A DNA stretch of 64,000 nt, from positions 310,001-374,000 of the forward strand of contig JADKKH010000002.1 in NCBI GenBank assembly GCA_016720585.1. Reading direction: 5' to 3'. The notes beneath the pieces were generated by a model. It ran no database searches. It saw nothing but the letters and a program-made list of their open reading frames with translations, and had not been told where the DNA came from. The DNA comes from Chitinophagaceae bacterium. GTDB taxonomy: Bacteria; Bacteroidota; Bacteroidia; Chitinophagales; Chitinophagaceae. This document shows positions 43,831 to 52,489 of this stretch, piece after piece (the first letter of the stretch is position 1; every line of letters starts with the position of its first letter). The position numbers and the translations under genes are program-made.

Positions 43831-44645
43831 TTTCTTTTATTCACTGGTTTCACATCTTTCATGCTCACCACTTTTGCCGGGGCAGATTTCTCTCCGTTGC
43901 TATTGTTCTTCTCCACCTTTGGCCTGTATAGACGAAGTTCCCCATTACTCAGGTTCTGACCTGGCTTATTGTTTTCCCTGATAGCCACGGGAGTAAAAAT
44001 TTTCCCCGAACGCCTTTCCACTTCAGTTCTATCAGGGCCTGTGTTGTACCTTACATTACTTGTATTATCCACCCGGGTATTATTTATTACAGTCGTATTG
44101 TTGATGATCGTAACATTATTTGAGTTGTTGATATAGTAGTTATTAATGTTGGTTCTTCCGAAATCCCTGTTTCTAACAAATATCCATTGATTGTAGGGCA
44201 AATTATATCCACTCCCAAATGAAATATCAATGCTGATACCAGGACCTAAAGGAGCCCATCCGTAATAATCATCTGATCTTCTCCAGCTAACCCATCCGGG
44301 ACCCCATTCGTTATCCGGAATCCATATCCACCCGTAATAGGGATCATAAGTCCAGCGACCATAGTGAAAAGGTGCCCATCCCCATGAATAATTAGAAACC
44401 CAGGTCCATCCTTCATAGGTGTATACCCAATAGCCATTCGTTCCGTAAGGCGTAAACCCACCATATACATCGGGTACCCAAACGTATCCGTAGTCTTCAT
44501 TGTTTACCCAATTACCATAAGGACTTAAATCATCATAAAAAACCTGGAAGCTTACTGACACTTGTCCGGATGCTGTTTTCGGTATTATCCATGTAACTGA
44601 ACTAAGAACCAGTGTCAGGATAAATGCTTTAACTACTGTTTTCAT
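43608..44645 (-). CDS. DUF6600-like surface protein with Pro/Gln-rich repeat tail, 3' end frame-shifted
   Basis: Start chosen at the ATG at 44645 (MKTVVKAFILTLVLSS), giving a signal peptide; an in-frame GTG lies 30 bases upstream. The folded domain (about 30-170) is very rich in Trp/Tyr/Gly (YGNWVNNEDYGYVWVP, WGWAPFHYGRW), typical of DUF6600/YXWGxW proteins. The tail is a KPPVQQK repeat array. The frame ends at 43608 because the copy at about 43621 has one extra base; in the shifted frame the same repeats continue to a stop at 43418. It lies 48 bases downstream of the DUF4476 gene. A surface or cell-wall-associated role is inferred. Confidence 0.75.
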   Translation of the reverse strand: MKTVVKAFILTLVLSSVTWIIPKTASGQVSVSFQVFYDDLSPYGNWVNNEDYGYVWVPDVYGGFTPYGTNGYWVYTYEGWTWVSNYSWGWAPFHYGRWTYDPYYGWIWIPDNEWGPGWVSWRRSDDYYGWAPLGPGISIDISFGSGYNLPYNQWIFVRNRDFGRTNINNYYINNSNNVTIINNTTVINNTRVDNTSNVRYNTGPDRTEVERRSGKIFTPVAIRENNKPGQNLSNGELRLYRPKVEKNNSNGEKSAPAKVVSMKDVKPVNKRNMENQPPAKQKNNDQPAYKPPVQQKNNEQRVNKPPEQQKNNDQPAYKPPVQQKKNDQPVNKPPVQQKKNDPAGK

Positions 44646-44692
44646 AATTTTTGCGTTTTTTAAATCAGAACCCACTATAAAAAATTTATTAA

Positions 44693-46624
44693 TTATTCCT
44701 GGTAAGCGTTTACATAAGCATCTAATTCATTTCTGCCAGCCTGGCTTTCGATCAAATCATACAACTGACTGAAATTAGCCCGGTCAATAATAGTGCGATA
44801 AGATAATTTGGCTAACTGGATCCTGTTACTTTCCAAAGAGACTAAAGGAATTAATCTCTTTACCTGTGCGGTGGTGAAATAGTTACGGGTATTGTTAAAT
44901 ACTTCGGTCAGGGAATTCATTTGTTCAAATGGCAAGTACTGCCTTTCAATGGTTTGAAATAACACAGTAAACTCAGCATCCGACATAGCCACATGAGGGC
45001 TACTACCCGTGTTGTAATTAGTATTTATATAAGTAGCCAATTCATTTTTGCTGACCTGGCTGCTGAGCAAATTATAGATCTGGTTGAAATTATTCCGGTC
45101 AAGAATTACCCGATAGGATAACTTGGCCAGTTGCAGCCTGTTGCTTTCTGCATTAACCAGTTGAATCAACCGGCTTGCCTGGTACGTACTGAAATAATTA
45201 TTCGTGGCATTAAAAGCATTGGTCAAAGAATTCATCTGGGTGCTTACCGGCCATTGTTGCTGGATGGATTGGTATAAATTGTTGAAGTTCGCATCCGACA
45301 TGACTACGTTCTGATTAACATCCTCCTGGTAATTGTTCACATAAGCTGCCAATTCATTTTTGCTGGCCTGGCTGTTGAATAAATTATAGATCTGGTTGAA
45401 ATTATACCGGTCTGTTATAGTACGGTAAGATAATTTGGCCAGCTGCAGCCTGTTGCTTTCTGCATTAACCAGTTGAATCAACCGGCTTGCCTGGTACGTA
45501 CTGAAATAATTATTCGTGGCATTAAAAGCATTCGTTAAAGAATTCATCTGTGTGCTTACAGGCCATTGTTGCTGAATTGATTGGTATAAATTGTTGAAAT
45601 TCGCATCCGACATGGCCAGGTCCTGATTATCCCCATCCCGGTAATTGTTCACATAAGCGGTTAATTCATTTTTACTGGACTGGCTGCTGAGCAAATTATA
45701 GATCTGGTTAAAATTATTCCGGTCAATAATTGCGCGGTAGGATAATTTGGCCAGTTGCAACCTGTTGTTTTCTGCATTAACCAGTTGAATCAAACGGCTT
45801 GCCTGGTAGGTGCTGAAATAATTATTCGTGGCATTAAAAGCATTGGTCAAAGAATTCATCTGGGTGCTTACCGGCCATTGTTGCTGAATAGATTGGTATA
45901 AATTGTTGAAGTTCGCATCCGACATGGCCTCGTCGGGCTCGTCCTGATCATAATCATCCTGGTAATTATTTACATAATCCTCTAATTCATTTCTACTGGA
46001 CTGGCTGTTAAGTAAATAATATAATTGATTGAAATTACTCCGGTCTGTTACAGATCGATAGGATAATTTGGCCAGCTCAAGCCGGTAATTTTCCGCATTC
46101 ACCAGTTGAAGTAATTGCACTACCTGGTTAGAAGTAAAATAATTATTGGTGACATTAAATGCATTGGTAATGACCGTTCTTCGTGCAGTCACGGACCGCT
46201 GATTCCGGACATTTCTTAACAGAATAGTAAAATCAGCAGCGCTCATCGGAACGGGGATATCAACCATCCTGGGTTTTAGTGTTTCAATCAATTCTAAACT
46301 CCCGTTACCGTTTAATTTTATCAGCATATCAAATTTGTACCGTAAATTAAAAGTCGTGCTGATTCTTCCGGTTCTGTTCGATGGCTGATCTGTCCGGGTA
46401 AATAACAGCGTGTGTTGTCCCATTTCCAGGTTGTTAATGGTAAGGGTGGATTTGCTTCCTGAAATAATGGTGTTAAAAAGATTATACTCCTTGCCATCGA
46501 CTGATACCCGCAAATTTTTATTGCCATATACAGAAATTGTTACTGCACTTGCAGTGACAGGTTGTTGAGCCTGAACAGATAAAGCCGTAAAAAGGATTAT
46601 TAAATAAACAGATACTTGTTTCAT
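44693..46624 (-). CDS. DUF4476-type repeat protein (five tandem domains), exported
   Basis: A 643-residue protein with a signal peptide (1-20, ending VQAQ) and an N-terminal beta-rich domain. Five DUF4476-type repeats begin at residues 127, 234, 338, 442 and 547, each about 104-107 residues with MSDANFNNLYQSI at the start and LAKLSYR near the end. Repeats 2-4 are nearly identical in both protein and DNA (roughly 45000-45925), so they arose by recent duplication. DUF4476 proteins are secreted or periplasmic in Bacteroidota; their role is unknown. It is preceded after 17 bases by a response regulator gene, likely one transcript with the DUF6600-like gene. Confidence 0.88.
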   Translation of the reverse strand: MKQVSVYLIILFTALSVQAQQPVTASAVTISVYGNKNLRVSVDGKEYNLFNTIISGSKSTLTINNLEMGQHTLLFTRTDQPSNRTGRISTTFNLRYKFDMLIKLNGNGSLELIETLKPRMVDIPVPMSAADFTILLRNVRNQRSVTARRTVITNAFNVTNNYFTSNQVVQLLQLVNAENYRLELAKLSYRSVTDRSNFNQLYYLLNSQSSRNELEDYVNNYQDDYDQDEPDEAMSDANFNNLYQSIQQQWPVSTQMNSLTNAFNATNNYFSTYQASRLIQLVNAENNRLQLAKLSYRAIIDRNNFNQIYNLLSSQSSKNELTAYVNNYRDGDNQDLAMSDANFNNLYQSIQQQWPVSTQMNSLTNAFNATNNYFSTYQASRLIQLVNAESNRLQLAKLSYRTITDRYNFNQIYNLFNSQASKNELAAYVNNYQEDVNQNVVMSDANFNNLYQSIQQQWPVSTQMNSLTNAFNATNNYFSTYQASRLIQLVNAESNRLQLAKLSYRVILDRNNFNQIYNLLSSQVSKNELATYINTNYNTGSSPHVAMSDAEFTVLFQTIERQYLPFEQMNSLTEVFNNTRNYFTTAQVKRLIPLVSLESNRIQLAKLSYRTIIDRANFSQLYDLIESQAGRNELDAYVNAYQE

Positions 46625-46641
46625 AATATTTTTTTAAATTG

Positions 46642-47055
46642 TTATACAACAGATAATATCCCGCTACCAGTGTTTCTTTTGCTACCTGATTTGATCCAGG
46701 TCCTGGCCATTTTTAATAAAGTTTCCGGATCAAAAGGTTTAACTATATAATCATCAGCTCCCAGTTTCAATGATTCCACCCGGTCATGTTTTTCAGACAT
46801 GGATGTACTGAAAATAAAGGGGATTTGATTTGTTGAGTCAGTCTCCAACAGTAAATACAACACTTCGTGTCCATCCATGTCACGCATCAGCACATCACAT
46901 ATTATCAAATCAGGAATAAATTCCCGGGCGAGTTCCACCCCTGTTTTTCCATTATTGGCAACCAGGATTTCAAACCCTTCCATTTGCAGATATTCGGTCA
47001 GATTCTCCAGAATATCATTGGTGTCTTCAATCAACAAAATTTTTTTCATTGACAT
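46642..47055 (-). CDS. Single-domain response regulator
   Basis: A 137-residue CheY-like receiver. The phosphoacceptor Asp lies in LIICDVLM (about 54), the acidic pocket is EDTND near the N-terminus, and the invariant Lys is in DDYIVKPF. There is no output domain. Start at the ATG at 47055, with an alternative at 47049. It precedes the DUF4476 and DUF6600-like genes by 17 bases, suggesting a sensor-to-surface operon. The cognate kinase is not adjacent; a histidine kinase is encoded at 49898-51319. Confidence 0.9.
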   Translation of the reverse strand: MSMKKILLIEDTNDILENLTEYLQMEGFEILVANNGKTGVELAREFIPDLIICDVLMRDMDGHEVLYLLLETDSTNQIPFIFSTSMSEKHDRVESLKLGADDYIVKPFDPETLLKMARTWIKSGSKRNTGSGILSVV

Positions 47056-47090
47056 TTGATTAATTCAAAACCAATCATAAGTTCAATTCT

Positions 47091-47285
47091 TCACGACGCG
47101 TCTTTTGTTGTTCGTACCAGGCTTATACCCGCTATGAAAAAAACAATACCGAGAATTCCATAAATGACAATCGTTTTAATGCTCCGTGTACCTCCCGGGC
47201 TGTTGACAAACATCACAGCAGCGTAAATAAGTCCGGCAACGCCGAGAATGGTAAGTACGGCTCCAAAGATTCTTTTAATATTCAT
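47091..47285 (-). CDS. Small two-helix membrane protein
   Basis: A 64-residue protein from the ATG at 47285; the TTG two codons earlier is less likely. Two helices (about 4-24 and 36-55) with a short GGTRS linker and a positively charged C-terminus. No family is assigned. It lies 35 bases upstream of the receiver gene at 46642-47055 and 32 bases downstream of a Thivi_2564-like gene, in a run of small stress-type membrane proteins. Confidence 0.7.
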   Translation of the reverse strand: MNIKRIFGAVLTILGVAGLIYAAVMFVNSPGGTRSIKTIVIYGILGIVFFIAGISLVRTTKDAS

Positions 47286-47317
47286 GTGCAAAAATCATTT
47301 GAGGTGCAGTTATCTTC

Positions 47318-47503
47318 CTATATACGAATGCCTTTAACAGAATCTAAAACACCAAATGCTCTCAGCAACCAAAGAATAACAATAATTACAACCACCACGT
47401 TCAGGATGCTTTTGATCTTGCCATCCATGGGGATGTACGAGTTTATAAGCCAAAGAATAACACCAACAACAACCAGTACAAGTAAAATAGTAAGTAAGGG
47501 CAT
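47318..47503 (-). CDS. Thivi_2564-like small membrane protein
   Basis: A 61-residue protein from the ATG at 47503 (MPLLTILLVLVVVGVILWL). Two membrane helices frame the hallmark NSYIPMDGKIKSILN, typical of the Thivi_2564/DUF-type small membrane protein family. These are widespread, often near stress genes, with no known biochemical role. A TTG- or GTG-started extension of 13 residues upstream (from 47542) is not supported. Confidence 0.8.
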   Translation of the reverse strand: MPLLTILLVLVVVGVILWLINSYIPMDGKIKSILNVVVVIIVILWLLRAFGVLDSVKGIRI

Positions 47504-47683
47504 AAAAAATGTTTTAGTTTTATAAATAGTACCGGAACCCAACGGAAATGGATTTTATTACCGGTATATACCCTTATCCAATTCTCATGCCTCTTACATA
47601 AAGCCTTTGCAGGTTTAATTTATGAGCAATAAATTCCTCAAGATGAGTATTAACTTTGTAGGTACGCTCGCATTATGGGTAAT

Positions 47684-47710
47684 TAAAAAAAGCCCTACGT
47701 AAAGTAGGGC
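47684..47710 (-). terminator. Rho-independent terminator for the sigma-54 activator gene
   Basis: On the minus strand GCCCTAC (complement of 47704-47710) pairs with GTAGGGC (47692-47698) around a 5-base loop, followed by a T-rich run (A's at 47684-47691). It lies 36 bases beyond the stop of the activator at 47746, so it fits termination of that gene. Confidence 0.85.
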
Positions 47711-47745
47711 CTCAGACAAATCACTATTTTTTTTCAAACTGTTTT

Positions 47746-49182
47746 TTATTCTTTCCCGCCGGCAGATTCTTCGTAATGCCTGATTTTATTATACAGGGTC
47801 TTTCTGTCAATATTTAATACCTCTGCCGCTTTTGTTTTATTGAATTTTACCTGTTTCAGCACATTCATAATTGTTTCGTATTCTGCCTGCGAAGCGGCAT
47901 CTTTAAGATCTGTAACAGGTTGCTTATTGGAGGAAGAAATTGAGGACTCATAAACACTTAGTGCCGGGTCTTTTACAGGTTTGGAAGGATTGCCGATGAT
48001 TTCCCAGGGCAAAACATTGGCTGTAATTTTTCCTGACATAGTTAATAACCCTGTTCTGCGGATAACATTTCGTAATTCCCGGACGTTTCCGGGCCATTCA
48101 TAATTTAAAAAAAGCTGTTTCACTTCATCATCAAAACCCTCCAGCGTTCTGTTTAACTCCTGGCAAACTTCTTTAAGAAAAAAAGCGGAGAATAAAGCAA
48201 TATCCTCTTTTCGTTCCCGAAGCGGTGGAATTGAAATAGAAAACTCATTGAACCGGTGATATAAATCTTCCCGGAATTTTCCTTTCTGATACGCTTCCTG
48301 CAGGTTTTCATGTGAGGCTACAATGACCCGTACATCAGTTGCAATATCTTTATTACTGCCTACCTGTCTGAATTTTCTTTCCTGGATTACCCGTAACAAA
48401 GTTGCCTGTACATCCAGAGGCAAATTAGTTACTTCATCTAAAAATAACGTACCTCCATTGGCTGCTTCAAATAAACCATCCTTATCGGCAATGGCCCCGG
48501 TGAACGAACCTTTTAAATGACCAAATAATTCGCTGGCGGCAAGCTCTCTGGATAAAGTGCCACAATCAACCGCAACAAAAGGTTTATTTCGCCTGCTGCT
48601 GCTTTGATGAATGGTCTTAGCTATTACTTCTTTCCCGGTTCCGCTTTCTCCATACAGTATGACACTGTAATTAGTGGGTGCCACCAGTTCAATTTGTTTA
48701 TAAACTTCTACCGTGCGGGGGGAAGTACCTACCAGGAATTCTTTTGTTGAAGGAATGACACTCTTTTTAACCGGATTCACTGCATCACTGCTATTAAAAG
48801 AACCTTGTACCCCGGATGATAAAGATTCATTTAATCCTTTGTTGATCACATTAATGACTTCCTCAGGTATTAAGGGTTTGGTGATATAATCAAAAGCACC
48901 ATACCGCATTACCTCGACAGCCATTTTTACGTCGGAATAACCGGTAATTATTATAACAACTACTTCGGCGTTTATTTCTTTTATTTTCTGTAACACTTTT
49001 CTCCCGTCCATATCTCCCAGGCGGAAATCACACAGCACAACATCAAATTTATTTTCATTGAATTTTGCGATTCCCTTATTACCGGTGTGAGCGGTATCCG
49101 TTTCAAATCCTTTACGTTGCAGGTAATGGCCCAATAACTGACACATGTCTATATCATCATCAATAATCAGGATCCGCTTCAT
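47746..49182 (-). CDS. Sigma-54-dependent response regulator (NtrC family)
   Basis: A 478-residue transcription activator with three parts. The receiver has phosphoacceptor Asp52 (CDFRLGDMDG). The AAA+ domain has Walker A GESGTGKE at 178-185, the sigma-54-contacting loop GSFTGA at 225-230 (Ser in place of Ala in the classic GAFTGA) and Walker B GGTLFLDE at 243-250. A C-terminal Fis-type helix-turn-helix reads NKTKAAEVLNIDRKTLYNKI. It should activate RpoN promoters upon phosphorylation. It is followed by a terminator and preceded by a divergent receiver gene with a sigma-54-like site at 49361. Confidence 0.95.
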   Translation of the reverse strand: MKRILIIDDDIDMCQLLGHYLQRKGFETDTAHTGNKGIAKFNENKFDVVLCDFRLGDMDGRKVLQKIKEINAEVVVIIITGYSDVKMAVEVMRYGAFDYITKPLIPEEVINVINKGLNESLSSGVQGSFNSSDAVNPVKKSVIPSTKEFLVGTSPRTVEVYKQIELVAPTNYSVILYGESGTGKEVIAKTIHQSSSRRNKPFVAVDCGTLSRELAASELFGHLKGSFTGAIADKDGLFEAANGGTLFLDEVTNLPLDVQATLLRVIQERKFRQVGSNKDIATDVRVIVASHENLQEAYQKGKFREDLYHRFNEFSISIPPLRERKEDIALFSAFFLKEVCQELNRTLEGFDDEVKQLFLNYEWPGNVRELRNVIRRTGLLTMSGKITANVLPWEIIGNPSKPVKDPALSVYESSISSSNKQPVTDLKDAASQAEYETIMNVLKQVKFNKTKAAEVLNIDRKTLYNKIRHYEESAGGKE

Positions 49183-49360
49183 AAGTATATTTGTTTTACT
49201 TAATTAAAAGTGAAATTAATTTAGTTTTGATTAGCTTGTACCAGATTATTAAGCAACAGTAGAAATATTCCATCATTTCAGGGAAAAATATCTGCTTCGA
49301 TCACCCGGATGAGTACAAAAGAAATGCCGTTATTTTTAATTAGCTCTTTTTGCTGTTGAT

Positions 49361-49375
49361 TGGCAAACCTTTTGT
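49361..49375 (+). promoter_or_regulatory. Candidate sigma-54 promoter (-24/-12)
   Basis: TGGCA (49361-49365), six bases, then TTTTG with T in the second half of the -12 dinucleotide (TTG at 49372-49374). The -24 and -12 positions have the correct spacing for RpoN, but the -12 is GT instead of GC. Transcription would start near 49386, leaving about 44 bases before the ATG at 49430. A sigma-54 activator gene is immediately divergent. Confidence 0.45.
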
Positions 49376-49429
49376 GACCTTAAGCCATGAATGATAAATT
49401 TTTTAACCGTAAACAATCCCGGTGAAATC

Positions 49430-49801
49430 ATGCCTGAGATATTAAATATACTCATCGTAGACGATGAACCGGATATTTGCTACTCACTAAGCCGCACGCT
49501 TTCAAAAAGAGGTTTTGTCACAGTTACAGCGCATACACTAGCTGAAGCTGAACAGCAACTTATGATCAGCAAACCCAGCATCTTATTGCTGGACAATCAC
49601 TTACCCGATGGCATGGGAATAGATTTCGCTAAAAAAATAAATCTCCGGTACCCGGATCTGAAGATCATCATGATAACGGCGCATGATAGTCCCGAAGATA
49701 GATTCAAAGCTTTCAATAATGGCATTGACTTCTTCTTATCTAAACCTTTTACTATTACTCAAATTAATCATGCCATTGATTTAGTAATAGAAGGAATCTA
49801 G
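49430..49801 (+). CDS. Single-domain response regulator
   Basis: A 123-residue CheY-like receiver from the ATG at 49430. Upstream in-frame ATGs (49391 and the out-of-frame 49387) would lie on top of the putative sigma-54 start site, so this start is preferred. VDDEPD is the acidic pocket, LLLDNHLPDG the phosphoacceptor Asp, and FFLSKPF the invariant Lys. No output domain is present. It is divergent from the NtrC-type regulator and convergent with the histidine kinase at 49898. Confidence 0.85.
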   Translation: MPEILNILIVDDEPDICYSLSRTLSKRGFVTVTAHTLAEAEQQLMISKPSILLLDNHLPDGMGIDFAKKINLRYPDLKIIMITAHDSPEDRFKAFNNGIDFFLSKPFTITQINHAIDLVIEGI

Positions 49802-49897
49802 AAAAATGATCCCGGTATCCCGGTTTGGGGAATTAACGCTACAAAACAGGTAATTCTTAAAAAAAAATAGCCCCCTTCTTCCCATTCCTTAGATATA

Positions 49898-51319
49898 TCA
49901 AAGAGAACAATCTAAGGTGATAGTAAAGTTGACCCCTTCACCCTTAGTACTTTCTACAGAAATTTCCCCCTTGTGATTCAGAATAATATTTTGCGTAATG
50001 GTTAATCCCAGCCCGTTACCCTTTGGCTTACTGGTAAAATAAGGTTCAAAGAGCCGGGTAAGGGCCTCCTTATCCAGACCAGGGCCGTTATCATTTATTA
50101 TTATCCGGCATTTATTGTGTTCAGCTTTGGTTTCAAGCGTAAGTGCACTTCCTTCTCTGTTTCCCATGGCTTCTACTGCATTAATAATAATATTTAAAAG
50201 GGCAATTTTAATTCTATCCTTATCCACTGAGACATCACAACTGCCGGAGGTATATTTCTTGATCACATTGATATGATTCAGGGAGATTCTGTCATTGGCT
50301 TCTTTCAATGTTTCATCCAACAGGTCGTTTACAGAAATTTTTGTAACCGTAAGCTCAGAAAATTTAGTAGAATTTAATAAATCAGAAATAAGCTGGTTAA
50401 TCCGGCTGCTGTTCCGGTTTATCATTTCAAAAAGATGGGTTGCATTTTCATCATTGGGACCTACTTCTTCCTTTAACTGGTCTGCTGCCAGGTTAATATT
50501 GGTAAGCGGGTTTCTTACTTCATGGGCAATCGTTCTGGCAATACGACCTGTGGCTGCAAATTTTTCATGACTCCGCACCTGGATAAGTTCTGTATTGGCT
50601 TTGCTCAATTCATCTATGCGCTTTTTTAATTGCTGTTGGTAATCTTCTATTTCTTTCGCAGTTCCCTTTCTGGCTGCATGCTCTCTTTTATAAGTAATAA
50701 AGGCGAATATGATTAAAAGAAAGGCAATGGCAACTGATATTAATGTAATAGCCGTAATCGTATCAAATGTTTTTTTCATTCGTTCATCACGCAATAACAG
50801 GAGACGGTTCTCATAATTTTGCAATATGGTAACAGCTTTGCGGATTTTATCCGTAACCATTTCCGACTTTAACTGAAGTTGTGCCAGCGAGTCGCTGATT
50901 TGCCGGTTATTATCATCAAATATTTTTATAGAGGCCAAAAAAAGGGCAAATCGTTCATCAATATCTTTTTTAAGTTGTGTTAGACGCTCCTGCTGCTCTG
51001 CATTATCAATTGTTAACTGCAGCACCACATTAAAAAGTGAATCTGCTTTTTCACCGCTTCCATAATATGGAGAGAGAAATTCAGGCTGTTTGGTAATGAC
51101 ATAGCCCCGAACATACGTTTCAGCATCTTTTAATTCTGACAGCATGATCTCCAGGTTGGCTATCACCTTATTGGAATGCTCCACCTTACCAGACTGGTTT
51201 AGCAGCTGACGGTTTGCATAAAAAGTTGAAAAGTAAGCAAACAGTAAAAGAAAAAAAGCAACGCCATAGCCCTGTCTGAAACGCTTATCCCCTTTTGCCC
51301 TTTTGAGAATTCCTCTCAT
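49898..51319 (-). CDS. Sensor histidine kinase with CHASE3-type extracytoplasmic domain
   Basis: A 473-residue sensor kinase. Helix about 19-35 and a second at about 187-210 flank a periplasmic CHASE3-like region (DAETYVRGYVITKQPEFLS). The HisKA box is IAHEVRNPLTNINLAAD with His266 as phosphorylation site. The ATPase has N (INAVEAMGN), G1 (NDNGPGLD) and G2 (KGNGLGLTI) motifs. It probably phosphorylates one of the nearby receivers or the NtrC-type regulator; sequence cannot say which. Start at 51319. Confidence 0.95.
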   Translation of the reverse strand: MRGILKRAKGDKRFRQGYGVAFFLLLFAYFSTFYANRQLLNQSGKVEHSNKVIANLEIMLSELKDAETYVRGYVITKQPEFLSPYYGSGEKADSLFNVVLQLTIDNAEQQERLTQLKKDIDERFALFLASIKIFDDNNRQISDSLAQLQLKSEMVTDKIRKAVTILQNYENRLLLLRDERMKKTFDTITAITLISVAIAFLLIIFAFITYKREHAARKGTAKEIEDYQQQLKKRIDELSKANTELIQVRSHEKFAATGRIARTIAHEVRNPLTNINLAADQLKEEVGPNDENATHLFEMINRNSSRINQLISDLLNSTKFSELTVTKISVNDLLDETLKEANDRISLNHINVIKKYTSGSCDVSVDKDRIKIALLNIIINAVEAMGNREGSALTLETKAEHNKCRIIINDNGPGLDKEALTRLFEPYFTSKPKGNGLGLTITQNIILNHKGEISVESTKGEGVNFTITLDCSL

Positions 51320-51773
51320 AAATAATTTTGTGTTGCAGAATGATCTTAAAAAGATATTTTCTAATTATCCGATGTAAAGTAGCCATTCGGCAGCTGTGTG
51401 CCGTAATTAATAATTGAGTGGCCGGTCATTGGTCAAAGTATCCCGCAATGTCCGGGCCATTGTTATCTATTCCTGCTTTTAACTAATGGCTAAATGCGCT
51501 TTGCCTGTATTATGAACGCATCATTACAATCATCCATACTTGTCCAGAGGATAATGATAACAGATACATTTTTTCCGTTACCCCCCCCCCGGGAACCATT
51601 GTTCCAATTCCTGGCAAATTATTTTGAAAGTGTTATTATCCCGGTTGGGCAAAAAAATACACAACCTGTCAGTAAAAATAAAAAATATCCCCCATTATAA
51701 ATGTGGCATAAAATTGTATCCCACATAAACAGATTATTCCAAAACATCATTATCAAACTTAAAATCAATTATT
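51320..51773. other. Non-coding gap with a C10 tract and a doubtful small frame
   Basis: Between the kinase and the UPF0391 gene there is no firm gene. An open frame at 51494-51700 (68 codons) contains a run of ten C's (about 51581-51590) encoding Pro-Pro-Pro and ends KNKKYPPL. It lacks any family signal or clear leader, so I do not call it. The C10 run is a likely site for sequencing or replication slippage. Potential A/T-rich promoter sequence for 51774 is in the last 100 bases. Confidence 0.5.
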
Positions 51774-51947
51774 ATGTTACGCTGGACAGTCACCTTTTTA
51801 ATAATCGCCCTTGTTGCAGCCGTTTTTGGCTTTGGTGGTATTGCTGCCGGAGCAGCCGGAATTGCTAAAATTTTGTTTGTCATCTTCCTGGTTCTTTTTC
51901 TGATATCATTTGTTTTTGGAAGAAGAGCTGGTAATTCAGGAGTCTGA
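51774..51947 (+). CDS. UPF0391/DUF1328 small membrane protein (YtjA-like)
   Basis: A 57-residue protein, MLRWTVTFLIIALVAAVFGF followed by a second hydrophobic segment ending in FGRRAGNSGV. The sequence is characteristic of the UPF0391 (YtjA) family: two membrane helices with a Gly/Ala-rich turn. Role unknown, often stress-associated. It precedes two further small membrane protein genes and follows the histidine kinase region. Confidence 0.88.
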   Translation: MLRWTVTFLIIALVAAVFGFGGIAAGAAGIAKILFVIFLVLFLISFVFGRRAGNSGV

Positions 51948-51997
51948 CGGGCAGAGATGGAGACCTGTATATTAGTTAAATATTTTTATGGTTAGTT

Positions 51998-52291
51998 ATG
52001 AAAAGAAAACTTTTGATCCTAAGTAGCTTGTTCTTAGTATTATGGGTAGCCTGTCTGTTTTTTCCTGGTCGCAACATCGGTATTCACATCGCCTTACTTG
52101 TGGAACTGGTTTTCCTGTTGCAGTATGTGTTTAATAAGAAACCGGTGGAAATAAATGCAGTACCGGAAGCAACAGTGATGAACCAGCCAGAGGAGAAAAT
52201 AGAATCTGAAAAGGAAATTTATACGGGGATACCGGACATACCCCGGATATATACGCCGGCAAATATGCAGGAAGAGGGAGTTCTTTTGTAA
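51998..52291 (+). CDS. Small membrane protein with hydrophilic tail, unknown
   Basis: A 97-residue protein: two hydrophobic helices (about 5-21 and 26-44, with a FFPGRNIG turn between) and an acidic, Pro-rich tail (about 50-97, EEKIESEKEIYTG). The N-terminal half resembles the lmo0937/DUF5670 type found next door, but the tail is unlike it. It starts 50 bases after the UPF0391 gene. No function known. Confidence 0.7.
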   Translation: MKRKLLILSSLFLVLWVACLFFPGRNIGIHIALLVELVFLLQYVFNKKPVEINAVPEATVMNQPEEKIESEKEIYTGIPDIPRIYTPANMQEEGVLL

Positions 52292-52306
52292 TCAGTAATT
52301 ACTTAT

Positions 52307-52489
52307 ATGAAAAAAATATTATTGGTTTTAAGTATTGTAATCCTGTCATCCTGGATTGTTGGATACTTTATCCTCCATCTATCTCCCGTGGTACATATAT
52401 TACTCGCACTGTCCCTTATATTTTATATCCGGTCCCTGCTGTATATTACTAATTCTCCTTCTCAAAAATACTATGAAGCCCACAAATAA
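52307..52489 (+). CDS. lmo0937-like small membrane protein
   Basis: A 60-residue protein with two membrane helices (about 4-21 and 26-43) and a short polar tail. The Trp-x-x-Gly motif in SSWIVGYF and the HLSPVVHILL stretch fit the lmo0937/DUF5670 family of tiny stress-linked membrane proteins. It lies 15 bases after the preceding gene, so both are probably transcribed together. Confidence 0.75.
   Translation: MKKILLVLSIVILSSWIVGYFILHLSPVVHILLALSLIFYIRSLLYITNSPSQKYYEAHK

Noticed and set aside
43415..43981. Two long plus-strand open frames with Leu/Phe-rich and Cys/Gly-rich repeats
   Set aside because: They are antisense readings of the Pro/Gln repeat tail of the DUF6600-like gene; open only because the repeat lacks stops.
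51494..51700. 68-codon open frame containing the C10 tract
   Set aside because: No leader, family signal or conserved neighbour; most likely chance, though a small protein is not excluded.
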